Source of the DNA: Victivallales bacterium
Lineage (GTDB): Bacteria > Verrucomicrobiota > Lentisphaeria > Oligosphaerales > Oligosphaeraceae
DNA: 13,456 bases
Reading direction: 5' to 3'
Assembly: GCA_017543165.1 (NCBI GenBank)
Contig: JAFYGL010000165.1
Coordinates: 1-13,456 of the forward strand
Under the pieces are notes generated by a model. It searched no databases. It had not been told where the DNA came from and was given only the letters and a program-made list of their open reading frames with translations. The position numbers and the translations under genes were made by a program. Positions within the stretch are counted from its first letter, which is position 1, and every line of letters starts with the position of its first letter. Positions 1 to 8,177 of this stretch are shown here, piece after piece.

Positions 1-208
1 ATTTTACTGCCTCCATTGTCAAGGCATAGTCAAGACTCCACCAGCGCCTGCCATATAAGCCACCAGGCGAATAGGCAGGATATGGGCAGCCAGCAAGCCC
101 CTCGGGTATCCTGCATTCCGCGATTACGGCAATTGCCTCATCCACATCCTCAAGTGTGCAATATGAATCATCCCATTCTTGCATTTTTTGAAATGCTCTA
201 TGCTCCAT
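1..208 (-). CDS. Partial protein, possibly a glycosidase (N-terminal part only)
   Basis: A minus-strand reading frame is open from an upstream stop at 239-241 to the left edge, so only the first 69 or so residues are present and the 3' end is missing. The likely start is the ATG at 208, with a GAGGG stretch about 10 bases upstream; an internal ATG at 184 is an alternative. The peptide is rich in acidic and aromatic residues and ends with PGGLYGRRWWSLDYALT, which reads like real coding sequence. The Tyr/Trp-rich segment faintly recalls six-hairpin glycosidases, but I do not recognise the family. It lies 345 bases downstream of the GH78-like gene on the same strand, so it may belong to the same glycan locus. 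Reality of the gene is fairly likely; the function is a guess. Confidence 0.5.
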   Translation of the reverse strand, partial: MEHRAFQKMQEWDDSYCTLEDVDEAIAVIAECRIPEGLAGCPYPAYSPGGLYGRRWWSLDYALTMEAVK

Positions 209-552
209 TGAAGAGCTACCCTCATGGGGAACAGAGCGCTATTTAAAAATTGCCAAGCGTGGAGAATTTAGCGGACATTGTATTCTTTTCAAATCACTTT
301 GCCATGTAGGTAATTCAAAAATAACTGCCAATATGAGCGCGGTAGCGCTGCTCACTCAAGTTGGAGTTGTGGCAGGGGAAAACTCTGGAATTCAGTTGAG
401 TATAATTACCTGCATTCTTAAAGACTTCATTTATTGAAGCATTTTTCTCGTCAAAGCAAGTTCTGGACAAAAGTTTCCAGTAAATTGTAATTGGCGCCAG
501 TCTCATCGACAAGAAAAATCAAATGTGCCTTGATATTGATTTTGCCTTGCTT
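209..552. other. Intergenic gap without a convincing gene
   Basis: This stretch separates the end of the GH78-like gene from the partial gene at the left edge. It contains one 65-codon minus-strand frame (315-512), which has no recognisable motif and no clear ribosome binding site, so I do not call it. I see no strong hairpin with a T-run after the GH78 stop. A minus-strand sequence resembling a -35 box (TTGACG, near 450) has no good -10 partner. The region may hold the promoter of the partial gene, but nothing definite is visible. Confidence 0.5.
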
Positions 553-2799
553 CTACAGCCTGATATTTTCGGCGACCTCGCCCAAGCGAACAGCGTCGGG
601 GTATTGGAGACTGACCTCAATGATACCATCCTCTTTGGCTTTCCAACTGACGTGGATAAGGCCGTATGGCGTCGGGACGTCACCTGAAAGGGAAGATAGC
701 CCGCAGGGATGAATGTTAAGGGAGAAAGTCTTGAAGCCTGGTTCCGTAGGGATGACTCCCAGGCGAAATGCTCCGTCAAAATAGAGTCCAGAGCAACTCC
801 AGCCGTGGCAAAGGCTCCCTCCATAAGTGCCGCCAAAGCCGTTGGCACCTCCTGGAACCTCCCAGAATGCGGTGGCTCCAGAAAGCGTCATGGAATCGAA
901 ATCATCGCGCAGTTGTTTGTCCAGTTCGGAAAACCTGTTGCAGAGCGCCATGGCGCGAATCATGTAGATATAGGAACTGAATGTAGATGCGATCATCTTC
1001 GGTGAGCGAGCATTCTCGATGACCCGTTCACGCCGTTCATAAGGAACCAGCCCCAGGGCAAGCATGAGATACTGGATATGGCTATGGCGCCTGGAATCGC
1101 CGTGGCGGGTGGCATAGCATCCTTCCTCTTCACGCCAGAAAAAGGCCTCCGTATTGCGACCTAACATTTCCGCCGTCTGGAGCAATGCCTGGTCGCCTTC
1201 CAGATGTCCCACTGCGCGAAGGGCCTCGACGAGATAGAGATTGTGGAATGCCGTGGGGGCTGGCACATCGTCTGCCTCGTTTCCCTCCAGGCCGTCAACC
1301 CATTCGCAGAAGTTCCAGGTTTTGGATTCAGGGAGGCTGGGTGGAGGCAGGAAAAGTCCGTCTGGTGTAGGTTCTGCAATGAAGCAGCGGACAGCATCCA
1401 GGATTCTCCCCCGATGATGGAGATAGGGGGCTTTGCTCCCCGAATAAAGGTGATGTTCGTGCAGTGCGGCTAGCCAGGCGAAGGTGAATATCGGAATGTA
1501 GAGATGAAGATCACCAGGTGCGGTCAGGTTCAAAAAGCCGTTTTCCAGCATGGAGTCTCCCAACAGGCGCAGGGAGGACTCGGCAAATGCGTAGTTACCA
1601 TACGCGTAATATCCGAAGAGCATCTGGTTTCTGGAATCGTAGCCGTACAGCGACTGTTCACGCCAGGGGCAGTCCTCATAGTGCTCATGCATGCAGAGTT
1701 CCAGCGTGCGGATGCCGATTCTGTGCGAGGCGACCAGCAGGCGGTCCTCTGAGACGAATGAGGCGGGGACTGGCAATTTCAAGTCGGTGGGCAGCAGGGT
1801 GAAGGAGTGTATTTTGACTGGACCCAAAGCATTTGAGATGTGCATCTCCAGATAGCGTGTGCCGTATCTGCGGAAAAGAAAGGTGAACTTATTGCGTCCC
1901 TCCTTGCAGATGTAGCGGTCGCCGTAGGTGCGTTTGCGGTCTTTGGAGGTGCAGAGGACACGTCCCAGTTCCAGATGCTCGCCGTGGGCAATGTCCAACA
2001 CTGTCCCTATGGGGGCTTCGACCTCGAAATGAAGGAGTCCTGCCACCTCGCGCCCGAGGTCGTTGATGAGGACCCATCCGTCGGCATCCGAAGGAAGTTC
2101 CTGGAATGTGCCCTCAAATGCGCAGATTTCTGAGACGACCATGTCGCTTCCCATCGCAGCACCTGGAAAGGCCTTTGGCTCACGCCGCTTGAAGTAGCCG
2201 TGCCACACAGCCCGAGTGGGAAGTGGATTTTCAGGAAGAATCATCGGCACGGGGCGTTCCCTGGGCACGTCTGCAAAATCCAGTTCTTGCGCTGGTTCAA
2301 AGGGGCCTGCTGGGCATCGTGCGTCATATTCCCAGGTATATCCGAGCATGCCGTTGAGTTTTTCAATGGCTCCTGAGCGGCATCTGGTGTCCACCGCGAT
2401 TTCCCAGTCGCTACAGCTGGCGGTGAGAAGTTCATCATCTTGCCAAACTTCTGCCCACAGGCGGGGCGTCCCCTTCAGATGATTCAGAAAATCGGCTCCG
2501 CAGTAATAGACGCGGATTTCCAGGAGATTTTCGCCTCGGGCAGGCTCCAGCTGAATGCGTGTATAGGTCTTGGCGTCTGGAAAATCACTAAACTGCCCCC
2601 GACCAAGGAAGGCGCCATTAAGAAAGGCTGCAAAATCGCTGTCTGCCGAGACCAGAAGTTCGGCTGGCATCTCTGCCCAGACATTGAAACGGGTACGCGC
2701 AATGACAAAAAGATTCTCACTGGGGACGCTGGTATTCCAGATCCATTTTGCGTGTTTGGTTTTCATTTTGGATGATGGGACAATTTGACGAAATGCCAA
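553..2799 (-). CDS. GH78 family alpha-L-rhamnosidase-like glycosidase, cytoplasmic
   Basis: The product is predicted to remove terminal alpha-L-rhamnose from oligosaccharides. It is 748 residues long with no signal peptide. The N-terminal beta-sandwich region starts near WIW (19-21). The (alpha/alpha)6 catalytic region carries EDCPWREQSLYGYD (375-388). Aligned with the GH78 signature, D376, E381 (general acid) and D388 are kept, and GATAFWE (641-647) supplies the conserved second glutamate E647. The C-terminal beta-sandwich has the usual GVIPTEPGFKTF stretch (681-692). The start is TTG at 2799, chosen because AGGAG lies 11 bases upstream. An in-frame ATG at 2766 (residue 12) lacks such a site but sits close to the WIW motif, so it is a real alternative. 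It is the last of four co-oriented genes and follows a terminator-like hairpin. Family assignment is strong; rhamnose specificity is inferred from the family. Confidence 0.85.
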   Translation of the reverse strand: MAFRQIVPSSKMKTKHAKWIWNTSVPSENLFVIARTRFNVWAEMPAELLVSADSDFAAFLNGAFLGRGQFSDFPDAKTYTRIQLEPARGENLLEIRVYYCGADFLNHLKGTPRLWAEVWQDDELLTASCSDWEIAVDTRCRSGAIEKLNGMLGYTWEYDARCPAGPFEPAQELDFADVPRERPVPMILPENPLPTRAVWHGYFKRREPKAFPGAAMGSDMVVSEICAFEGTFQELPSDADGWVLINDLGREVAGLLHFEVEAPIGTVLDIAHGEHLELGRVLCTSKDRKRTYGDRYICKEGRNKFTFLFRRYGTRYLEMHISNALGPVKIHSFTLLPTDLKLPVPASFVSEDRLLVASHRIGIRTLELCMHEHYEDCPWREQSLYGYDSRNQMLFGYYAYGNYAFAESSLRLLGDSMLENGFLNLTAPGDLHLYIPIFTFAWLAALHEHHLYSGSKAPYLHHRGRILDAVRCFIAEPTPDGLFLPPPSLPESKTWNFCEWVDGLEGNEADDVPAPTAFHNLYLVEALRAVGHLEGDQALLQTAEMLGRNTEAFFWREEEGCYATRHGDSRRHSHIQYLMLALGLVPYERRERVIENARSPKMIASTFSSYIYMIRAMALCNRFSELDKQLRDDFDSMTLSGATAFWEVPGGANGFGGTYGGSLCHGWSCSGLYFDGAFRLGVIPTEPGFKTFSLNIHPCGLSSLSGDVPTPYGLIHVSWKAKEDGIIEVSLQYPDAVRLGEVAENIRL

Positions 2800-2810
2800 A
2801 GTTTATATGG

Positions 2811-2815
2811 CTCCT
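2811..2815 (-). promoter_or_regulatory. Ribosome binding site deciding the TTG start of the GH78 gene
   Basis: On the minus strand this reads AGGAG, 11 bases before the TTG at 2799. No comparable purine stretch precedes the ATG at 2766. The spacing is rather long, so the TTG start is likely but not certain. Confidence 0.5.
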
Positions 2816-2836
2816 GCAAATATCAACTTGAACGGT

Positions 2837-2891
2837 AAAAAGTGGCGAGGTGACGAGGCAGCCCTGGCTTCGTCGCCTCCTCGTCACCGCC
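2837..2891 (-). terminator. Rho-independent terminator between the GH20-like and GH78 genes
   Basis: A perfect 10-bp inverted repeat, GGTGACGAGG (2849-2858) and CCTCGTCACC (2879-2888), is extended by GGC/GCC (2844-2846 with 2889-2891) past a 2-base bulge. The loop is about 20 bases. On the minus strand the hairpin starts 5 bases after the GH20-like stop codon and is followed by TTTTT (2841-2837). That is the layout of an intrinsic terminator for minus-strand transcription. Only 37 bases remain before the GH78 start, too few for an obvious separate promoter, so partial termination (polar control of GH78 level) is inferred. Confidence 0.7.
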
Positions 2892-2896
2892 TCCGC

Positions 2897-4336
2897 CTAC
2901 ATTCCGTTCATGGGCATTCTGTCTAAGGTCCCGAAATGGGGATAGTCGGTGACATTCATGTCATGGAGCATCTGGCGGAGGTGATAATTGACCACCTGTA
3001 GTTCATCCGCGAATCCCTTTTCGGGATGCCAGGATCTGTTCCACATGATGTTGGCCGGCAGGAAGAAGAGTTTCCTGTATGTGCTTGTTCCTGTGAGCAG
3101 ATTCCAACTTGTCTGGAGCATGCCTGGGTAGTTTTCCTTAAATGCCTGTTCGGCCATAGTCAGGATTCCATCTACGTTTCCAAGGGGGGCCGGGAGGACG
3201 GGGAAGCCTAACGAGGCAAAATAGGTCGAGGTTGGCCAGACTGGGTCATTCTCCGTCTTCGGCGTGACGGGGCTCCCGTAATGCCAGTCGCAGAGCACGA
3301 TATCGCGGGGCATCTTCTCCAGAATCTGGGCAGGATTGGGCCTGTTGCGGTCCAGAATGATATGTTCGCCCCATTTTTTGGGATCCAGATACAGAAACAT
3401 ATCATGCCACATCATCATCTGGCAATTCCGCTTTTTGAGTTCTTCATGGAGGAAGAGGATGTGTTCCAGCAGCATCTGCGGGTAATCCTTTTGGGCGCAT
3501 TCGATGCAAGTGGCGGCGTTGAATGCCTCGTCGAATCCAACATGGAAGAATTGAGCATCCCCGAAGAAATCCAGGATTTCCCCGATGAGTTTCTGTTGCA
3601 TTCGATGGGTATTGGGATTGGAGAGGCACCAGCTCCAACCATCAGGCTCGAAGAGCGGCGCGAATTCCGGATGCAGGTCAAGAACGACATGCTTGCCGTT
3701 GTTGACGGAGGCGCCTGAGGCGTGGCCCAGGAGGTTGTATCCAGGAATGAGCGTGACTCCGAGTTTCCGCCCAAGTTCCAGAAGGTGACGCAGATACTCT
3801 CGGTTGCCGTGCTTTTCATCCCACTGGAATTCAGGATGGCGCTCAAAGGGGAAAGTGCCCCAGAACTCCAGGATGATGTAGTTGAATTTGTAATAGGCGG
3901 CAAGCCTGAGCATCTTCTCCAGGTCGACCTCATCCGTTTCGGCGAAATAGCAAAGATGAAATCCGCGGAAGGAGAGTCCTGGCGCGTCATTGATGGTGAT
4001 GCAGGGGAGGATTTTCTGGAGAGAGGTGACGCATCCTGGTTCTGGTTCGGCAAGTTGCCTAAGAGTCTTGAAGGCGTTCAGGAGTTCATCACGTGATGCG
4101 ATGTCAAGCCGCACGCTAGATTCGTCGATTTCAATGGCGTATGATGAATCATCCCTAGGCGGACGCGGGACAGAAGTGGAGAAAACTGGCGAGATTTTCC
4201 AGTAGGCGTCGGTGAGAAGCCGCGCCTCAGGCTGAAACTCTTCTGGGAGGATGAAGCAGGAATGCTCCGTCAGGTGATGGATGCCCTGCCTGGGCGCGAG
4301 GGATTTTGGGGTTGGGACAAGAAATCTGGGATGCAT
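2897..4336 (-). CDS. GH20-like beta-N-acetylhexosaminidase, cytoplasmic
   Basis: The product is predicted to release terminal N-acetylhexosamine from oligosaccharides. It has 479 residues from the ATG at 4336 and no signal peptide. The frame is open farther upstream, to 4474, but that part overlaps the preceding gene, and homologous-looking sequence begins only at MHPRFLVPTPKSL. Residues 1-95 look like the small alpha/beta domain that precedes GH20 barrels. The barrel begins with LSFRGFHLCYF (about 121-131). HVGFDE (265-270) matches the GH20 H-x-G-x-D-E catalytic signature, with D269-E270 as the expected stabilising and acid residues. WHDM (310-313), CDWHYG (349-354) and TSWN (409-412) are likely active-site loops. 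The gene begins 40 bases after the preceding glycosidase, with only a weak AGG as ribosome site. Fold and family are likely; the exact substrate is unknown. Confidence 0.82.
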   Translation of the reverse strand: MHPRFLVPTPKSLAPRQGIHHLTEHSCFILPEEFQPEARLLTDAYWKISPVFSTSVPRPPRDDSSYAIEIDESSVRLDIASRDELLNAFKTLRQLAEPEPGCVTSLQKILPCITINDAPGLSFRGFHLCYFAETDEVDLEKMLRLAAYYKFNYIILEFWGTFPFERHPEFQWDEKHGNREYLRHLLELGRKLGVTLIPGYNLLGHASGASVNNGKHVVLDLHPEFAPLFEPDGWSWCLSNPNTHRMQQKLIGEILDFFGDAQFFHVGFDEAFNAATCIECAQKDYPQMLLEHILFLHEELKKRNCQMMMWHDMFLYLDPKKWGEHIILDRNRPNPAQILEKMPRDIVLCDWHYGSPVTPKTENDPVWPTSTYFASLGFPVLPAPLGNVDGILTMAEQAFKENYPGMLQTSWNLLTGTSTYRKLFFLPANIMWNRSWHPEKGFADELQVVNYHLRQMLHDMNVTDYPHFGTLDRMPMNGM

Positions 4337-4376
4337 TTGTGTGCCTGGAGAGAATAAAGTGGTCAGAATCAAGTTT

Positions 4377-7304
4377 CTATTTTGCCTTAACTTCTGGGAC
4401 GATGGGCACCCGCCCCCATACGCCCTTCTGCACGGTGTATGCGGTAGTTGCTGGTTTCCAGGTCGAATCGTCAAATCCTGTCAAATTCCATCCTTTGCCT
4501 GCGCTGGTGGAACTCTTCCAATCAGGCGTTGAGGCGAGAAGGAGGCGTTTGCCTGACGTGGAGAAAATCAGTCCCTCAAAGAGGACTCCTGTTGGGCCGC
4601 CGTCACCGTCTGCCTCAATGGCGATGACGTTGGCTCCCTGCTTCAGGAATCGCCGTATGTCATGGCTTTGTGCGACCCAGCAGCAGGCGCCTTCGCCTGC
4701 GAGATGACCGTTGACAAGCAGACGGTATTTCCAATCGGCGGTAATTGCGATATGGGCGCTTTTCGGGGCGTCATCCAGCCGGATTTCCCTGCGCAGGAAT
4801 GCCTTGGGTGCGAATGGACGCCCAGAGGACCAGATCCAGCCACCTTTCCATGCATGCCCCATGACGCCGCTGCCCAGTCTGTCAAACGGAATATCCTGAG
4901 TTGCATTTTTAGCGGCTTGCTTTGGGAATGTATAATTTCTAGTGGGATCGAAGTCGATTCTGATGGGTTGTGTTGAAATGATTTTGACCTCGTATGGCGC
5001 GAACTCCAATTCATAGGCGCTGCCATTTTTCAGAACGGGGGATTTTTTGTACAGTTCCAGGCATCTCCCAGAGAAGGCGGGGGATGTAATGCTGGCTTTC
5101 CGAGACGTATTTGAGGTGTTGGCTAGGAACGCCACCTGGTTTTTCCCATGTCTTCTGGTCGCAACAGCAATGGCGGGGTCGCTGACCTGGCACGCGGCAC
5201 CAGCGGGCGCTGTGATGATTTCGGAGAGGGCGCGAATCTCGTGGTTGACCTTGCCCAGGTCGAGCCAGAGCGGATGGTCCGGTTTCATACGGTTGGTTGC
5301 GTAGAAGATGATGCCGTTGGCGCCATGAATAATGGAATCCCAAACCATGAAGCGGCTCTCCACGTAGGAGGGATAGCGGGCGTTCGCGGCGTCAGCATTG
5401 CGGAGATGCTCCCAGGCAAAACCTTGAAGAACCATGAAGATTGGTTTCTGGTTGGAAACAGATTCACGCATCTTGACGGCATATTTGCCGACACAACTGA
5501 TGCTGCGGTCCTTGAGGTCGGAATGTCCAGAACCATTTGGAGATGAGGTCACGGGATAGATGTCCACGCCTGAAATGTCACATCCCGCATTATAGCGGGC
5601 AAGTGTCTTGATATCATTTCGGGGAGCATGGTTCATCCAAACTGGATGATACGGGTCGAATGCGGTCTGCGCCTGATATTCCCTGACGATTTTGCCGCAG
5701 TCGCTTCCCATCCATGCGGGTTCGTCGGAATTGTGGTATCCCAGGAAGGCTGGATGCTGCGTGATTTCCCAGTCGCTTCGGAAACAGCCGCCGATGACCT
5801 TGAGGCCGTATGCGTGTGCCTTGTCCATCACGAGTTTCATGCTGGGGCCATTCGTGGAGTGATAGAGGATAGTGTTGAATCCCAAGTGCTGGTATTTACG
5901 GAAATCATCTTCCGTGAAATCAGGCTCATAAAGTCCTACGGGAAAGAATGCTTGCCTGTTGAGGCAGAGCATATTGTTCTCATCAGGCAAAACCTCGTAT
6001 TCCGCCTTTGCAACCTTGAAGATGGGAAGGCTGCCTGCTATGGCTGGATTTCCGTTCTTGAGGAGCACCGTCAGCAAATACTCTCCGTTGGCCAGGGAGG
6101 CAGAAAGCGGAAGGGTGAATTTGCCATCGGATTCTATGGATTGTTGCCAGGTCAGGGGCTTTTGCCCTTTCATGGCAAGTTCAAATATAACATTTGCAGG
6201 AAAACTGACTTTGGCGTTCAGCGTAAGCTTTCCAGAAATGGCAGAAACGGGAGCTGAGTCATAGATAGTGTTGCGATAGGAAGGAGTATCCAGGGAAATG
6301 ACCACGGGCGGTTTCGGCTGTTCGGCTACCCTCTCCAGAACAAGATTGTCAAACCACACCTTGCCTGGCGCCAGGTTCTCCAATGTGACATACATGCACT
6401 TGAACGGCTTGACAGGGGTGCTGAACTCAATGCTCTTCTTCTGCCAGGCAGTGAATCCGTCCTGCCGCTCCAGGCCGAAACGCTGCGTGATGCCGCCATG
6501 CTCAACGGAGCCATCCTTCAAGGGACGCCAGCCGACAAAGAAGCGGTAGGGATGGTTGAATTCCTCGCACATCACATACACCGTCAGGCGATAACGAGTG
6601 TCCGCCGCGACGGAAATGCCGTCCTGCGTGACGCTTCCAGCATCCACAAGCAGGAGGCTCTGCCTGCTGTTGTGTGCGTTTCCTTCATCGATTTTCAAGA
6701 TGATGGGTGTGGTGGTCTCCCATCCAGTCAGTTGCTCCTCAAAGCCAGGATTGAGAAGAGTATCTGCCTTGCGGGACGGAGCAGGCTTCGCCACAGGCTT
6801 TCCTTCCACCAACTTGAAATCATCAAACCAGAGGGTTGAACTCTCCTTCACCTGATAAAGAACCAAGGTACAACTCTTCAAGTCTTCTGGCATGGTGAAG
6901 GTGAAACTTTTCTTTTCCCATTTGGTATCCGCCTGACTTGAGCCCCAGAGGGCGCCAGCCAGGCGCTTGGTCATCGTAGAATACTCCACATACAGCCTGT
7001 ATTTCTCTCCAGGCCTTGCCGCCTTGACCTGGTAAGTCAAGGTATAGGTTGCTCCGGGCTTCAGCTTCAATGACTGTATGAGAATCCCTGTGCTTCCTTC
7101 GGGTGCATCTAGTTTGAAGCACTTTTCACCCTCGGCGGCGTCACCGTCAAGTGAACCGACGAATGGTGTGGCCAGATTCCAGGCCGCAGGCAACTGTTTC
7201 CCAGATTGGAGACTCTCGAAGCCGCCATTTCGAACCAAAGCACTGGAGTATATTCCTGCCAGAAGAGACACGGCGAATAAAATGGAAGTTAACAACCTTT
7301 TCAT
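4377..7304 (-). CDS. Exported multidomain glycoside hydrolase with tandem carbohydrate-binding-like domains
   Basis: The product is 975 residues and starts with a signal peptide (MKRLL plus a hydrophobic core, about 1-21, possible cleavage after SSA). Two similar beta-sandwich modules follow: residues 25-167 (NGGFE to WFDDF) and 184-325 (NPGFE to VWFDNL), both typical of CBM4/9-type carbohydrate-binding domains. An Ig-like segment (about 330-430) leads into a TIM-barrel-like region (about 445-690). There SDEP (526-529) places E528 as the probable acid/base, and DIYP (581-584), FAWEHL (629-634) and GIIFYA (664-669) fit later strands; E632 is a candidate nucleophile only. The C-terminus (about 815-970) begins GGWIWSS and resembles the sugar-binding sandwich at the front of the GH78 neighbour. 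It starts 17 bases after the pseudopilin stop with a strong GGAGGGG site. A clan GH-A-like fold is inferred; I cannot assign a numbered family or substrate. Confidence 0.75.
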   Translation of the reverse strand: MKRLLTSILFAVSLLAGIYSSALVRNGGFESLQSGKQLPAAWNLATPFVGSLDGDAAEGEKCFKLDAPEGSTGILIQSLKLKPGATYTLTYQVKAARPGEKYRLYVEYSTMTKRLAGALWGSSQADTKWEKKSFTFTMPEDLKSCTLVLYQVKESSTLWFDDFKLVEGKPVAKPAPSRKADTLLNPGFEEQLTGWETTTPIILKIDEGNAHNSRQSLLLVDAGSVTQDGISVAADTRYRLTVYVMCEEFNHPYRFFVGWRPLKDGSVEHGGITQRFGLERQDGFTAWQKKSIEFSTPVKPFKCMYVTLENLAPGKVWFDNLVLERVAEQPKPPVVISLDTPSYRNTIYDSAPVSAISGKLTLNAKVSFPANVIFELAMKGQKPLTWQQSIESDGKFTLPLSASLANGEYLLTVLLKNGNPAIAGSLPIFKVAKAEYEVLPDENNMLCLNRQAFFPVGLYEPDFTEDDFRKYQHLGFNTILYHSTNGPSMKLVMDKAHAYGLKVIGGCFRSDWEITQHPAFLGYHNSDEPAWMGSDCGKIVREYQAQTAFDPYHPVWMNHAPRNDIKTLARYNAGCDISGVDIYPVTSSPNGSGHSDLKDRSISCVGKYAVKMRESVSNQKPIFMVLQGFAWEHLRNADAANARYPSYVESRFMVWDSIIHGANGIIFYATNRMKPDHPLWLDLGKVNHEIRALSEIITAPAGAACQVSDPAIAVATRRHGKNQVAFLANTSNTSRKASITSPAFSGRCLELYKKSPVLKNGSAYELEFAPYEVKIISTQPIRIDFDPTRNYTFPKQAAKNATQDIPFDRLGSGVMGHAWKGGWIWSSGRPFAPKAFLRREIRLDDAPKSAHIAITADWKYRLLVNGHLAGEGACCWVAQSHDIRRFLKQGANVIAIEADGDGGPTGVLFEGLIFSTSGKRLLLASTPDWKSSTSAGKGWNLTGFDDSTWKPATTAYTVQKGVWGRVPIVPEVKAK

Positions 7305-7321
7305 CTCATCCCCTCCGAAGA

Positions 7322-7969
7322 CTAGCGTGTGTAGCCCCAGTAGTCCTGCGTGTTATAGATGATGAGCTCCTTGTTCCATTCGACATGGCCATCAACCATA
7401 ACCATGTTGGCGCCCTCGTTGTGGCGTCTGCCTATAGGATATGCGCTGACTGTTTCAGCAGCCAGTTTTTTCAGCACAAGGGCGCCGCCTTGTGCCTGGG
7501 CATCATTCTTATTGTAGTTGTCCGTCATGGTCAGAATCTTCGATGGATTGGAAATCTGATTCATCTTCCTTGTGACTTTATTGTCCGTAGTATGCAAATA
7601 GTAGTAATTGAAGCCATACCAGGATTTCCAGCCTTTATAATAGCCGCCTGTCAGTTCAAGGAATCCTTTGACAGGGGCACTGGGGCAATGAACGATGTTG
7701 ATATCTCCCGCGTAATGATAGATGCCATTATGCCAGAGGTCGCAGCCCCCTGCTGCATTGTAAAGTGGGAAGAAGTCCTCATTGTCCTGGACATACATGG
7801 TCATGGCTATTCCGATGGTCTTCAGGTTGCTGGCGCAACTGATGGTCCTTGCCTTTTCTCGAGCCTTGCTCAGCGCAGGAAGGAGCATTGCCGCAAGCAC
7901 GGCGATGATGGCGATGACAACAAGCAGTTCAATCAGGGTGAATCTTTTCAGAGTGGTAAAATGCCTCAT
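7322..7969 (-). CDS. Pseudopilin (prepilin-type N-terminal methylation domain, H-X9-DG motif)
   Basis: The 215-residue product has a type IV pilin/pseudopilin leader. A short basic start (MRHFTTLKR) is followed by [13 protein letters not shown], with cleavage expected before F10 and the conserved Glu at mature position 5 (E14). The first 30 or so hydrophobic residues form the membrane/assembly helix. Near the C-terminus, [18 protein letters not shown] contains H183 and D193-G194 in exact H-X9-DG spacing, the signature of the large pseudopilin-like family in Planctomycetes and Lentisphaerae. The arginine at -1 replaces the usual glycine. GGAG lies 7 bases before the ATG. The gene heads the glycosidase operon, divergent from the AraC regulator. 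A role in secreting or displaying the neighbouring glycosidase, or in binding its glycan, is inferred from position; no other secretion genes are in view. Confidence 0.9.
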   Translation of the reverse strand: MRHFTTLKRFTLIELLVVIAIIAVLAAMLLPALSKAREKARTISCASNLKTIGIAMTMYVQDNEDFFPLYNAAGGCDLWHNGIYHYAGDINIVHCPSAPVKGFLELTGGYYKGWKSWYGFNYYYLHTTDNKVTRKMNQISNPSKILTMTDNYNKNDAQAQGGALVLKKLAAETVSAYPIGRRHNEGANMVMVDGHVEWNKELIIYNTQDYWGYTR

Positions 7970-8177
7970 GTTTTTTCTCCGTTTGTAGTGGATATGACTG
8001 TCAGAAAAAAACTAGCATACTATATTAATCAAGTTTGAATAAAAAAAGTATTATTCGGGATGAAGAATTTGTATAAAACGGTAAAAATGAAGGAATATTC
8101 GTTTGAAGGCATTTGCCGAATACTCCCCATGAAGTATAGTTGCCACTACATTTCATACACAAGCATCGTGAAATCCC
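7970..8177. promoter_or_regulatory. Divergent promoter region of the pseudopilin operon and the AraC gene
   Basis: This AT-rich gap lies between two divergent genes, so it must hold both promoters. For the plus strand, TTGCCG (8114-8119) and TATAGT (8135-8140), 15 bases apart, are the best -35/-10 pair upstream of the AraC start. For the minus strand, TATAGT (complement of 8019-8024) is a plausible -10 without a good -35, as expected for an activator-dependent promoter. The AraC start itself has no clear Shine-Dalgarno sequence. Promoter boxes are pattern matches only. Confidence 0.45.
8092..8126. promoter_or_regulatory. Candidate operator: imperfect inverted repeat
   Basis: GGAATATTCG (8092-8101) and CGAATACTCC (8117-8126) are complementary at 9 of 10 positions across a 15-base spacer. 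A third half-site-like copy, TATTCGG, is at 8052-8058 and is the exact reverse complement of CCGAATA at 8116-8122. The right arm overlaps the proposed AraC -35 box. Arms 25 bases apart centre to centre fit binding by a regulator dimer. The natural candidate is the adjacent AraC protein; this is inferred. Confidence 0.45.

Noticed and set aside
315..512. 65-codon minus-strand frame between GH78 and the left-edge gene
   Set aside because: No motif, no clear ribosome site and no coding-like composition; most likely chance.
4337..4474. N-terminal 46-codon extension of the GH20-like frame
   Set aside because: It overlaps the end of the upstream glycosidase in another frame, is low in family resemblance, and the ATG at 4336 starts the typical domain just after the upstream stop.
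7151..8038. 295-codon plus-strand frame opposite the pseudopilin
   Set aside because: It is the antisense of a clear pseudopilin gene and the start of the glycosidase, without any recognisable domain.
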